Source: Aliirhizobium wenxiniae (GTDB lineage Bacteria > Pseudomonadota > Alphaproteobacteria > Rhizobiales > Rhizobiaceae). From it: a stretch of 64,000 nt of DNA. Positions 54,768-63,898 of the stretch are shown here, one piece after another. The translations under genes were made by a program, and so were the position numbers. Where the stretch lies: the NCBI RefSeq assembly GCF_019511445.1, contig NZ_JAEUAN010000004.1:1-64000 (forward strand). The letters are read 5' to 3'. Within the stretch, counting starts at the first letter, position 1, and each line of letters opens with the position of its first letter. The notes beneath the pieces are model-generated. The model had not been told where the DNA came from. It saw only the letters and a program-made list of their open reading frames with translations, and searched no databases.

Positions 54768-57700
54768 ATGGCTGAAATACGCGGAGAGAAGATCGATTTC
54801 AGCAGGAAGGACATCGTTCCGCTGCATGAACTCCCGTCCGCTCAGATAGAAGACCCGATCATCGTCCACTGCCCGCCGCACAGCACGCGAACCTGGCGTT
54901 TCTGCAAGACCGTGGCGCTTTTCGTCGTTCTCGTCACCCTTGCAATCGGCAGCGCGATCTTTGCCATCGAAGGCGGCGTTGTCGATGGAACGCTGACCAG
55001 CCGCGCCCAATCCGCCTTAAACAATGCGATCGGGCCTCGTTACGTCGCCAATGTCGGCTCGACCGCGATCCGTTTCGATTCGGATTACCGCCTGGCGATC
55101 GAAGCAAGGGATGTGGATATCGTCGAGCGCGCGACCGGACAGCACCTGAGCCGGGCCGGCGCTTTGCGCATGGCGGTTGATCCGCTCAGGCTGCTTGGCG
55201 GGCGCATATCCATCAACAGCATCTCGGCGCAGTCCATTCGGTTGGAGACGGCGCAACTACCCGAGGGCGATCCCATCGCCCTGGCCAAAGTCCGGGTCGA
55301 TGCAGTCCCGCAATTGCTGGAGCAGGCTTTTCAAAGGCTTGATGAGGCGCGCGGGCTGATCGAGCGAACGGGCACGGCCTCCATCCGCCTTGCCGGCATC
55401 GACATCGTTCTGCCGGCCGCTCCCGGCCGCAGCCCGACGACGCTCAAGGTCAATGATCTGCAACTGGCCCGCAATGCGATAGGCGAGATCGGCGTAGACG
55501 GCACCATCAGCATCAATGACCGGGAAGCCAAGCTCACGGCCGCCTCGAAAACGGTCGATGGCGTAACCGCCGCCCTCTCCGCCCGCCTGTCGGGGCTTGA
55601 AATCACGCCTTTCCTGCTGCAGCGAACCGAAGATGGGCAACCGCGCGAGGGCCTGGAAAGCTCGGTCGATTTCGACATGTCGGCGGAACGCTCCCGCGGC
55701 GAGGCTCAAAAGCCGGCAATGTCGGCGACACTGACCAATGCGCCGGGCAATTTCTATTTCGACGGTATCCAGCAGACCTTCAGTGGCGCCACGATCAACG
55801 TTGCCTATGATTTCGCCAAGGACTCGATCGAGATCATGAAGTCGGAGGCGAGTTTCGGCCCGACGGTCGTTCCTTTCACCGGAGCCGTGATCGATCTCAA
55901 CCGGCTTGATCAGCAGGACAAGCGTCTTGGTTTCGGGCTTGACCTCCTCGTTCGCGGCGGCAGGGCTATAGGCGCATCGCAGGGAGAACAGCCAGCGGAT
56001 TTCGATCTCAAGGCAACGGGGCGTTATCTGTCGTCCGACCGCCAGCTTGAGTTTGACGAAATGACGGTGGCAAGCCCGCTCGGCCGCATGGCCGCAGCAC
56101 TCAAGGTCCGTTTCGGCAAACAGTCTCCCGAAATCTCGTTCGGCGGCCAGATCCCGCAGATGCAGGTGACCGGCGTCAAACAGCTCTGGCCTTTCTGGAT
56201 GGCGCGCAAGCCACGTGACTGGGTTTTGGCAAACATGTTCGGCGGCAGCGTCGCCAACGGCACGATCGCCGTCTTCATCCCCGCAGGCCGCATGAAGGGC
56301 CCCGGAATTCCGATGGAGCTCGACGCCAACGAATTGCAGATCAATTTCGACCTGGCGGATTCCCGCCTCAACCTGCCGGGAGAATTCCCGCCTTTGCGTG
56401 ATCTCGCAGGGCATTTCTCGCTGAAAGGGCAGGAACTGGTGGTCGACGTCACCAAGGCCGCCTCCTACGCCCCTTCCGGCCGGGTGGTCTCGGTGGAGAA
56501 TGGCCGCTTTGCCATCGCCTCGACCTATGCCAAGCCGCTGATGGCCGACCTTGCATTAAAGATCGCCGGCCATGCCGACGCGATCACCGAACTCGCGAAC
56601 TTCAAGCCTGTGAACGCTTTGAAAGGCACCAGTTTCAAGGCCGAGGATTTTTCAGGCAATACCAAGGCCGACATTCAGGCTCGTTTCGGCTTGATCTCCG
56701 ATCACAACCCGCCCAAGCCCACCTGGAACGCCCAGATACATCTCGACGGCGTCAATCTGGCAACGCCGATGGAAGGTCACAAGATAGGTGCTTTGACCGG
56801 TCTTCTGGCAATCGACACGAAGGCCGCGAAGCTGACGGCAAACGGAACGGTAGACGATATCCCCGCCGAATTTGCGGTCACTGAACCCGTGGATCAGAGT
56901 TCCGGCGTCAAGCGGGAACGCGTCATCAAGGCGACACTCAGCAACGCCCAGCGGGACAAACTCATTCCGGGACTGTCGGACATGGTCGACGGGCAGATCA
57001 CCGCCGAACTGACGCGCCTTGACGACAAGCGCCAGGCCGTGACGCTCGATCTCAGTCGGACAGCCTTGACCGTTCCATGGATCGGCTGGACCAAGGGTAG
57101 CGGCATCGGCGCCAAGGCGCAGTTCGAAGTGTCGAATGATGCCGGCAAACAGACCACGCTCAGCGGTTTTCAGCTCAGCGGCGAAAGTTTCGGCGTCAAA
57201 GGCGATCTGCAGCTTGCCGATGGCGATTTGACCTCAGCCTCCTTCTCTCACGTCCAGCTTTCGCCAGCCGACAATTACAGCCTCAGCGTGAAGCGCTCCA
57301 GAGGAGCCTATGAAATTGGGATCGGCGGCAGCGCGGTCGATATGCGGCCGATCATTACGATGTTGCGCGCCAACAATGGCAGTCCGTCTGGCAGTAGTGA
57401 AGGCACCGGCATCAGCCTGCGCGCTCAGGTGGATCGCGTTGTCGGCTTCAACGACGAGCATTTGTCCAATGTCGCATTGAATTTCTCCTCGCGCGGATCG
57501 AACATCCAGCGTGCTGACCTGTCCGCCATTACCGGAAGTGGACAGGCTATCGTCAGCCAGATGTCGCGTGGCGATACGATTTCCGTCACCAGTGGCGATG
57601 CCGGCTCTGTGGCGCGCTTCGCCGATCTCTATGACAACATGAACGCAGGACTTTTGAACCTGAAACTGAAGGCACGCGGCAATGACTGGGTCGGCTCGCT

Positions 57701-58166
57701 GGACATTCGCAATTTCCAGCTTCGCAACGAAGAGCGCCTGCAGTCGCTTGTTTCCACCCCTGTGGGTCAGGATGGCCAAAGCCTGAACTCGGCCGTCAAG
57801 CGCGACATCGATGTCAGTTCGGCACGCTTCCAGCGCGGTTTTGCGGCTCTGGTCTATCGCGATGGCGCACTCTCCGTCGCAAATGGCGTCGTGCGCGGAG
57901 AGCAGATCGGTGCGACCTTCCAGGGCAGGCTGCGCGACGCAGGCGGCAATATGGATATGACCGGCACCTTCATGCCGGCATATGGACTGAACCGCCTGTT
58001 CGGCGAACTCCCCCTGATCGGCGCAATCCTCGGCAATGGCCGCGACCGTGGCTTGCTGGGCATCACCTTCAAGCTCGAAGGCCCCTTTGACAAGCCGCGC
58101 CTCACCGTCAATCCGCTGTCCCTCATCGCCCCCGGCGTCTTCCGCCAGATTTTTGAGTTCCAGTAA
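54768..58166 (+). CDS. AsmA-like / DUF3971 envelope protein (YhdP-type)
   Basis: The 1132-residue protein has one N-terminal membrane helix (about 48-68, VALFVVLVTLAIGSAIFAIEGG) and a long periplasmic beta-rich part. A DUF3971-like section covers the middle, and an AsmA C-terminal-type section ends near GTFMPAYGLNRLFGELPLIGAILGN. AsmA-like proteins with one anchor and a long groove, such as YhdP and TamB, are thought to move phospholipids from inner to outer membrane. The assignment to the group is good; the transport role is inferred from the family. Confidence 0.87.
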   Translation: MAEIRGEKIDFSRKDIVPLHELPSAQIEDPIIVHCPPHSTRTWRFCKTVALFVVLVTLAIGSAIFAIEGGVVDGTLTSRAQSALNNAIGPRYVANVGSTAIRFDSDYRLAIEARDVDIVERATGQHLSRAGALRMAVDPLRLLGGRISINSISAQSIRLETAQLPEGDPIALAKVRVDAVPQLLEQAFQRLDEARGLIERTGTASIRLAGIDIVLPAAPGRSPTTLKVNDLQLARNAIGEIGVDGTISINDREAKLTAASKTVDGVTAALSARLSGLEITPFLLQRTEDGQPREGLESSVDFDMSAERSRGEAQKPAMSATLTNAPGNFYFDGIQQTFSGATINVAYDFAKDSIEIMKSEASFGPTVVPFTGAVIDLNRLDQQDKRLGFGLDLLVRGGRAIGASQGEQPADFDLKATGRYLSSDRQLEFDEMTVASPLGRMAAALKVRFGKQSPEISFGGQIPQMQVTGVKQLWPFWMARKPRDWVLANMFGGSVANGTIAVFIPAGRMKGPGIPMELDANELQINFDLADSRLNLPGEFPPLRDLAGHFSLKGQELVVDVTKAASYAPSGRVVSVENGRFAIASTYAKPLMADLALKIAGHADAITELANFKPVNALKGTSFKAEDFSGNTKADIQARFGLISDHNPPKPTWNAQIHLDGVNLATPMEGHKIGALTGLLAIDTKAAKLTANGTVDDIPAEFAVTEPVDQSSGVKRERVIKATLSNAQRDKLIPGLSDMVDGQITAELTRLDDKRQAVTLDLSRTALTVPWIGWTKGSGIGAKAQFEVSNDAGKQTTLSGFQLSGESFGVKGDLQLADGDLTSASFSHVQLSPADNYSLSVKRSRGAYEIGIGGSAVDMRPIITMLRANNGSPSGSSEGTGISLRAQVDRVVGFNDEHLSNVALNFSSRGSNIQRADLSAITGSGQAIVSQMSRGDTISVTSGDAGSVARFADLYDNMNAGLLNLKLKARGNDWVGSLDIRNFQLRNEERLQSLVSTPVGQDGQSLNSAVKRDIDVSSARFQRGFAALVYRDGALSVANGVVRGEQIGATFQGRLRDAGGNMDMTGTFMPAYGLNRLFGELPLIGAILGNGRDRGLLGITFKLEGPFDKPRLTVNPLSLIAPGVFRQIFEFQ

Positions 58167-58183
58167 TCGGCGCATAAGAAAAA

Positions 58184-58215
58184 GCCGCTCCCGGTTGCGG
58201 GAACGGCCTTTTTTT
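58184..58215. terminator. Bidirectional terminator between AsmA-like gene and tyrS
   Basis: GCCGCTCCCG (58184-58193) and CGGGAACGGC (58198-58207) form a stem with one mismatch and loop GTTG. Seven T residues follow on the right and five A residues precede on the left, so it serves both convergent genes. Confidence 0.85.
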
Positions 58216-58234
58216 CGATTGCCGGCTACTGCAC

Positions 58235-59488
58235 TTAAGCCGGGCGAACCAGGATGTGCTTCTTCTTGCCGAGCGAAAGCTTGATTACGCCATCGGCTGT
58301 CACTTCACCCGATCCGATCACCTTGCGCTCGTCGGAAATCGCCACGTCGTTAATGCGCACCGCACCACCCTGGATGTGACGGCGGGCTTCGCCATTCGAC
58401 GCAGCAAGGCCGGCCTTGACGATCAGCGCAAGCAAGCCGATGCCTGCGTCCAGTTCGCCCTTGGCGACATCGATCGAAGGCAGGTTGTCGGCAAGCGCCC
58501 CTTCCTCGAAGGTCTTGCGGGCAGTCTCGGCCGCCTGCTCGGCGTTTTCACGGCCGTGCAGCATTGCGGTCACTTCGGTCGCGAGGATCTTCTTCACCTC
58601 GTTGATCTCAGAACCACCCAGCGCCGAAAGCCGCGCGATCTCGTCCATCGGCAACGTCGTGTAGAGCTTGAGGAAGCGCGATACGTCGGCATCCTCGGTA
58701 TTGCGCCAGTACTGCCAGAAATCATAGGCCGACAGCATATCCGGGTTGAGCCAGACGGCGCCGTTCAGCGACTTGCCCATCTTGGCGCCGGATGCCGTGG
58801 TCAGGAGCGGCGACGTCAGCGCGTAGAGCTGCTCCGTCCCCATCCGGTGACCGAGGTCGATACCGTTGATGATATTGCCCCACTGGTCCGAACCGCCCAT
58901 CTGCAGACGGCAGCCGTAACGCTTGTTCAGCTCGACGAAGTCGTAGGCCTGCAGGATCATGTAGTTGAATTCGAGGAAGGACAGCGACTGCTCGCGGTCC
59001 AGGCGCGTCTTGACGCTGTCGAAAGACAGCATCCGGTTGACCGAGAAGTGACGGCCGACATCGCGCAGGAATTCGAGGTAATTGATATCGCGCAGCCAGT
59101 CGCCATTGTTGATCATCATCGCCTCCTTCGCGCCTTCCCCGTAGGAAAGGTAATTGGCGAAGACGCGCTTGATCGATGCGATATTGCTTTCGATCGTGTC
59201 GATCGTCATCAGCTGGCGGGCATCGTCCTTGAACGACGGATCGCCGACCATGCCGGTACCGCCGCCCATCAGCGAGATCGGGCGATGACCGGTCTGCTGC
59301 ATCCAATGCAGCATCATGATCTGGATCAGTCCGCCGGCATGCAGAGAAGGTGCCGTCGGATCGAAGCCGATATAGGCCGTCACGGTTTCCTTGGCGAACA
59401 GTTCGTCAAGACCTGCCTCGTCGGAGATCTGGTGAATGAAGCCGCGCTCATCGAGCGTGCGAAGGAAATCTGACTTGAACCTGGACAT
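58235..59488 (-). CDS. tyrS: Tyrosyl-tRNA synthetase
   Basis: The 417-residue class I enzyme charges tRNA-Tyr. The HIGH motif is the variant HAGG in [15 protein letters not shown], which I recall from other alphaproteobacterial TyrRS, and the KMSKS motif is KMGKS in [15 protein letters not shown]. The tyrosine pocket [17 protein letters not shown] is intact, and a C-terminal S4 RNA-binding domain ([18 protein letters not shown]) is present. It is convergent with the AsmA-like gene. Confidence 0.96.
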   Translation of the reverse strand: MSRFKSDFLRTLDERGFIHQISDEAGLDELFAKETVTAYIGFDPTAPSLHAGGLIQIMMLHWMQQTGHRPISLMGGGTGMVGDPSFKDDARQLMTIDTIESNIASIKRVFANYLSYGEGAKEAMMINNGDWLRDINYLEFLRDVGRHFSVNRMLSFDSVKTRLDREQSLSFLEFNYMILQAYDFVELNKRYGCRLQMGGSDQWGNIINGIDLGHRMGTEQLYALTSPLLTTASGAKMGKSLNGAVWLNPDMLSAYDFWQYWRNTEDADVSRFLKLYTTLPMDEIARLSALGGSEINEVKKILATEVTAMLHGRENAEQAAETARKTFEEGALADNLPSIDVAKGELDAGIGLLALIVKAGLAASNGEARRHIQGGAVRINDVAISDERKVIGSGEVTADGVIKLSLGKKKHILVRPA

Positions 59489-59683
59489 CTCTCTACTCTG
59501 TGGATGTGTTTTTAAGTTGCGAAACGGCGTCTAGCACCGTTTTTTCGCATAATCACTCCAAAAGTGATCCCCAGCATCCAAAGCGCAACCCGCGACCGCC
59601 AAGACAAGACTTCATTAACCTTAAGGATGTGTAATCACTCAAACCAAGTATCGGAATTGATTCAGCCTTTTCAGGAGCAAAAC

Positions 59684-60985
59684 GTGGCCTACCGAGCCGA
59701 AAACAAGGTTTTTGGAAAACGGGCACAAAATCACGTCCTGATTCTCGCAAGTGGCGACCATATCCGTCACATGACAATCCGTCCCTGGATGGTCGCTCTG
59801 ACCGCTTGCTTCGCCGGCCTGCTGACCATCTCCTATCTCGGCGCCACCTCCTATCTCGTTATCCGCGACGACCTGATCGGCGCGACAATGGCCCGCCAGG
59901 CGCGCATGCAGCACGATTATGAAGATCGTATCGCAGCACTTCGCGCCCAGCTGGACCGCATTACCTCCCGCCAGCTGCTCGATCAGCAGGTGGTCGAGAA
60001 GAAGGTCGAAAAGCTGCTTGAGCAACAGGACGCCCTGTTCTCCCGGCACGGCAAGCTTGGATCCCTTCTCAATCGCGCCGAAGAATCAGGGCTTCAATCC
60101 GGCACTGAACGGCCGGCAACCGAAATCCCCGCCTTCGCACCCGCAGCCGACGACCGCCGCGCATCCCTGTCAGGAGGATCCGCCGCAATCACCAGGATCC
60201 TCCAGGGTGGTGAGCCGGCGGTAAGGTCAGACATGGCACTCCCGCTCTCCGGCGCCAGCCTGCGTGAAGGCGCGGCCGATCGTGCCGACCGGGTCTTTTC
60301 GAAAGTAACCCTTTCGCTCAAGGCGCTTGAAAATCAGCAGCTTACAAAGATAGCCAGCCTGACGACGGGTGCTTCGCAAGCAGCCGACGCGATTACCACG
60401 ATCCTGTTGCGCAGCGGCATTGAGGTCGAGGCCATGTCCGGCAAGCAGGCGGGTATCGGCGGCCCCTATATCGAACCGAGCCTGCCCGGCACTCGCTTCG
60501 ACACCTCGCTTGAAGACCTCGACACCGCCCTGACCCGGCTGGAAAGCGTGCGCGAGACGGCACGCGACCTGCCCTTCTCCAATCCCGCGCCGGGACAGCC
60601 CATCACCAGCCGTTTCGGCAATCGTGTCGACCCCTTCCTTGGCCGCCTCGCCTTGCATGCCGGCGTGGATTTCGCCGCCCAGACAGGAGACGAGGTGAAA
60701 AGCACGGGTGCGGGAAAAGTAGTCACGGCCGGTGTTGTCGGCGGTTACGGCAATATGGTGGAGATCGATCATGGCTACGGCATTTCCACCCGCTTCGGCC
60801 ATCTTTCCAAAATCCTTGTCAGCGTCGGCGACGAGATCAAGACCGGCGATCTGATCGGGCGCGCCGGATCGACCGGACGCTCCACCGGCCCTCATGTACA
60901 CTATGAAGTGCGACGAAATGGCCAGGCGATCGACCCGATGCACTTCTTGAATGCCGGCATGAAGCTCACCACCTATCTCGAATAG
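59684..60985 (+). CDS. M23 (LytM) family metallopeptidase, membrane-anchored
   Basis: With GTG at 59684 the product has 433 residues. This start has AGGAG seven bases upstream and gives VAYRAENKVFGKRAQNH, the form I expect for rhizobial relatives; the frame is open 40 codons farther but that part looks non-coding. One membrane helix (about 35-58) and a coiled coil (about 70-120) precede a C-terminal LytM domain. Its zinc ligands are in LALHAGVDFAAQ and GPHVHYEV, so it can be an active endopeptidase on peptidoglycan cross-links. A role at division, like other coiled-coil M23 proteins, is inferred. Confidence 0.88.
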   Translation: MAYRAENKVFGKRAQNHVLILASGDHIRHMTIRPWMVALTACFAGLLTISYLGATSYLVIRDDLIGATMARQARMQHDYEDRIAALRAQLDRITSRQLLDQQVVEKKVEKLLEQQDALFSRHGKLGSLLNRAEESGLQSGTERPATEIPAFAPAADDRRASLSGGSAAITRILQGGEPAVRSDMALPLSGASLREGAADRADRVFSKVTLSLKALENQQLTKIASLTTGASQAADAITTILLRSGIEVEAMSGKQAGIGGPYIEPSLPGTRFDTSLEDLDTALTRLESVRETARDLPFSNPAPGQPITSRFGNRVDPFLGRLALHAGVDFAAQTGDEVKSTGAGKVVTAGVVGGYGNMVEIDHGYGISTRFGHLSKILVSVGDEIKTGDLIGRAGSTGRSTGPHVHYEVRRNGQAIDPMHFLNAGMKLTTYLE

Positions 60986-61039
60986 GAGAGATTGCCGTTC
61001 GCGCGGCGTATCGCCGCGAAGTTGCTTTCATTCACCAAA

Positions 61040-61064
61040 ACCTGCGCCACCGCAGGTGGTTTTC
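61040..61064 (+). terminator. Terminator after the M23 peptidase gene
   Basis: ACCTGCG (61040-61046) pairs with CGCAGGT (61051-61057) around CCAC and is followed by GGTTTTCTT. A second, weaker hairpin, CGCGGCG / CGCCGCG, lies earlier at about 60998-61018. Confidence 0.6.
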
Positions 61065-61093
61065 TTGACTTTCAAGCATTTTGGTCATATGTC
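61065..61093 (+). promoter_or_regulatory. Promoter of the DEAD-box helicase gene
   Basis: TTGACT (61065-61070) and TATGTC (61088-61093) are 17 bases apart. Transcription would begin near 61100, leaving a leader of about 70 bases that contains the inverted repeat GTTCT / AGAAC (around 61134-61147). Confidence 0.45.
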
Positions 61094-61167
61094 GCGCCCT
61101 GTTGTCGCCCCATTTGAGCGTAGCGACGGATCATGTTCTTCTAGAACGGAATGGAATTGTATTTCCT

Positions 61168-62676
61168 TTGACCACTTTTGCTGATCTTGGCCTGAGCCAG
61201 AAAGTTCTTAACGCCGTCACCGACGCCGGCTACACAAACCCCACGCCTATCCAAGCAGGAGCGATCCCGCATGCGCTGCAGCGCCGGGATATCTGCGGTA
61301 TTGCGCAGACCGGAACGGGCAAGACAGCTTCCTTCGTTTTGCCGATGCTGACGCTTCTGGAAAAGGGCCGAGCGCGGGCGCGCATGCCGCGCACGCTCAT
61401 CCTCGAGCCGACCCGCGAACTGGCCGCACAGGTTGCCGAAAACTTCGAGAAATACGGCAAGAACCACAAGCTCAACGTCGCCCTTCTTATCGGCGGCGTT
61501 TCCTTCGAAGAGCAGGACCGCAAGCTTGAGCGCGGTGCCGATGTCCTCATCTGCACCCCCGGCCGCCTACTCGATCACTGCGAGCGCGGCAAGCTTCTGA
61601 TGACCGGCGTTGAAATCCTGGTCATCGATGAAGCCGACCGCATGCTCGACATGGGCTTCATCCCGGATATCGAACGCATCGCAAAAATGATCCCCTTCAC
61701 CCGTCAGACGCTGTTTTTCTCGGCCACCATGCCGCCGGAAATCCAGAAGCTGGCAGACCGCTTCCTGCAGAACCCGGAACGCGTCGAAGTCGCCAAGCCG
61801 TCTTCGACCGCAAAGACCGTGACGCAGCGCTTGGTCGCCGCCCACAACAAGGATTACGAGAAGCGCGCGGCATTGCGCGATCTCATCAAGGCGCAGGACG
61901 ATCTGAAGAACGCCATCATCTTCTGCAACCGCAAGAAGGACGTGGCAGACCTGTTCCGCTCGCTGGAGCGTCACGGCTTCTCCGTCGGCGCCCTGCATGG
62001 CGACATGGACCAGCGCTCGCGCATGACCATGCTGGCCAATTTCAAGGACGGCAACATCAAGCTGCTCGTCGCCTCCGATGTCGCCGCCCGCGGCCTCGAT
62101 ATTCCCGATGTCAGCCACGTCTTCAATTTCGACGTGCCGATCCATTCGGAAGACTATGTCCACCGCATCGGCCGCACCGGTCGCGCCGGCCGCTCCGGCA
62201 AGGCCTTCACAATCGTGACACGCGCAGACACTAAATATGTCGACGCAATCGAGAAGCTGATCGCCGAAAAGATCGAATGGAACAACGGTGATCTGACCGC
62301 CCTTCCCGCTCCCATGGAAAGCCACGACAGCGACCGTGGCGGACGCAAGGGTGGCCGGGAGCGCGGCGGCAAGGACCGCAGCCGCGGCAACCGCCACGAA
62401 CAATCGGCAGCCGCAGCAGCAGCACCGCAGGAAAAACAAATCGTCACGGAAGAGACAGGCGTGGAAGCAGTTCTGGAAAACACCAAGTCGGAGCGTCGTT
62501 CCGACAAGAAGAATCAGCCTGCGAACAACCGCGGCCGCGAACGCCGCCAGAGCCCGGCAAACGACGACAACCGTGATCGTCGCCGCTACCGCGACCATGA
62601 CGACGGCCCGACCCCGGTCGGCTTCGGCGACGATATCCCGGCCTTCATGCTGATCGTTGCCAACGCAGCAAAGTAA
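61168..62676 (+). CDS. DEAD-box RNA helicase, RhlE-like
   Basis: The helicase core has the Q motif (NPTPIQAGAIP), motif I AQTGTGKT (46-53), motif II DEAD (154-157), motif III SAT and motif VI HRIGRTGRAGRSG. The C-terminal 130 residues are rich in Arg, Gly, Asp and Asn, a flexible RNA-binding tail as in RhlE. It remodels RNA, for example in ribosome assembly or with RNase E. The likely start is TTG 61168, since relatives begin with TTFADLGLSQKVL; the frame is open 29 codons farther, into the promoter. The stop overlaps the Nudix start by one base (TAATG). Confidence 0.92.
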   Translation: MTTFADLGLSQKVLNAVTDAGYTNPTPIQAGAIPHALQRRDICGIAQTGTGKTASFVLPMLTLLEKGRARARMPRTLILEPTRELAAQVAENFEKYGKNHKLNVALLIGGVSFEEQDRKLERGADVLICTPGRLLDHCERGKLLMTGVEILVIDEADRMLDMGFIPDIERIAKMIPFTRQTLFFSATMPPEIQKLADRFLQNPERVEVAKPSSTAKTVTQRLVAAHNKDYEKRAALRDLIKAQDDLKNAIIFCNRKKDVADLFRSLERHGFSVGALHGDMDQRSRMTMLANFKDGNIKLLVASDVAARGLDIPDVSHVFNFDVPIHSEDYVHRIGRTGRAGRSGKAFTIVTRADTKYVDAIEKLIAEKIEWNNGDLTALPAPMESHDSDRGGRKGGRERGGKDRSRGNRHEQSAAAAAAPQEKQIVTEETGVEAVLENTKSERRSDKKNQPANNRGRERRQSPANDDNRDRRRYRDHDDGPTPVGFGDDIPAFMLIVANAAK

Positions 62677-63101
62677 TGTCCGCTCTCGCAAAACCCGGCC
62701 AGGATTTTCCTGGTCTCGGCGTCGGCCTGGTCATTCGCCGGGCTGACGGCAAGGTTCTCGTCTGCCGGCGCCTCAAGGCTCCGGAAGCAGGCCACTGGAA
62801 CATCGTCGGCGGCAAGGTCGATATGATGGAACAGGCAGAGGATGCGGCACGCCGCGAAGCCGAGGAAGAGACCGGTCTGAAGATCGGAAAAATCAGCTTT
62901 CTCTGTGTGATCGAAGGAATTCTTGAAGAAGAACATCAGCATTGGCTGTCGCTGATCTACGTGACCGACGATTTTAGTGGTGAACCTTCCCTCACGGAGC
63001 CGGAAAAACACGCAGACCTCAAGTGGATCGACATCCAGGATCCGCCAGCGCCACTGTCCGTCTTTTCCTCACAGGCGTTTGAACTGCTGAAGTCCCACTA
63101 A
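62676..63101 (+). CDS. Nudix hydrolase, MutT/NudB-like
   Basis: The 141-residue protein is a compact Nudix enzyme. The Nudix box runs from GGKVDMMEQAEDAARREAEEETGLKIG, with REAEEETG intact. The N-terminus GLGVGLVIRRADGKVLVCRR is typical for the MutT/NUDT class that hydrolyses (d)NTP or similar pyrophosphates. Its ATG lies in the TAATG overlap with the helicase stop, so translation is coupled. Its substrate is not known. Confidence 0.92.
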   Translation: MSALAKPGQDFPGLGVGLVIRRADGKVLVCRRLKAPEAGHWNIVGGKVDMMEQAEDAARREAEEETGLKIGKISFLCVIEGILEEEHQHWLSLIYVTDDFSGEPSLTEPEKHADLKWIDIQDPPAPLSVFSSQAFELLKSH

Positions 63102-63104
63102 AAA

Positions 63105-63130
63105 AGCCGTCCCGGTTTCCCAGGACGGCT
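63105..63130. terminator. Bidirectional terminator between Nudix and TfoX-like genes
   Basis: AGCCGTCC (63105-63112) and GGACGGCT (63123-63130) form an eight-pair stem. Six A residues on the left give a good T-tract for leftward transcripts; rightward CTCTTGAT follows. The segment from here to the TfoX stop at 63279 has no gene. Confidence 0.7.
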
Positions 63131-63278
63131 CTCTTGATAAAAAGATCACGCAGTATCGTCGGATGCTGTCGTCGGCCCGGCATGACCCGGACCACATCCC
63201 CCATTACGCGTGTAAGAATATCCGCGGCCTGCCGCATCCGGCAATACGTTAAATCTCGCACTTGCGAAGAAAACGCGA

Positions 63279-63605
63279 TCATGTGTCGCGATTGACCCGC
63301 AGCGCCGCTTCAAACGCCATTGTCACCCAGTTGCGCAACTCGTCAGGTTCGTCCAAAGCGGCATCCGGAATGGACCAACAGGGCATGAGAACCGGCTTGC
63401 CCTTCCTGCCTTCATAGGACCATTGGACGGATCCGGCAGCCTTGAAAGCCGGAGCGCTCGTCTCATCTGCCTTCAGCAAAATCTCGTCGCGCAGGTCGAG
63501 GGCGATGATCAGCCCCTGATGATAAATGCCTTTACCGCCGAACATCCGTCGGATGGTGACAGGCCCAAGACCTTCGAACATTTCCTCGATAGCTGCATCG
63601 TCCAT
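63279..63605 (-). CDS. TfoX/Sxy N-terminal domain protein
   Basis: The 108-residue protein consists of the TfoX-N domain: MFEGLGPVTIRRMFGGKGIYHQGLIIALDLRDEILLKAD (shown in part as IRRMFGGKGIY and ILLKAD). In Haemophilus and Escherichia TfoX/Sxy controls competence genes, but isolated single-domain forms are common in rhizobia and have no known role. ATG 63605 is the start. Confidence 0.88.
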   Translation of the reverse strand: MDDAAIEEMFEGLGPVTIRRMFGGKGIYHQGLIIALDLRDEILLKADETSAPAFKAAGSVQWSYEGRKGKPVLMPCWSIPDAALDEPDELRNWVTMAFEAALRVNRDT

Positions 63606-63898
63606 TACGGCATCCTAAATCTTCGGCATTCGCCGCTTTTCGGCTGTAGCGACACCACCCGGAATACTCTTACCCACCCGTTCACGGAAGCTATCTTGGA
63701 AAGAAAAGCTGCGGCCTGAAACGAGCACAAAGCGCAACTCCGCGCGAAAAACGGTAGCCGACTTATGAAACGGCACTCCATCAAGCCATTGGTATTTTTC
63801 GATCTAGGTTCAATGGAAGGCTGATTTTCTGATATTTTTGAAAGCCAGCTACCGAATTTAGGTCTGCCGGGTTCTGCTTCACCCATCATCCGGCATCA

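Noticed and set aside
58235-59488. Broken HIGH motif in tyrosyl-tRNA synthetase
   Set aside because: HAGG in this position is, as I recall, normal for alphaproteobacterial TyrRS; the rest of the active site is intact.
63019-63282. 87-codon reverse frame overlapping the Nudix gene and the terminator
   Set aside because: It crosses a strong terminator and the end of a certain gene, and has no ribosome site.
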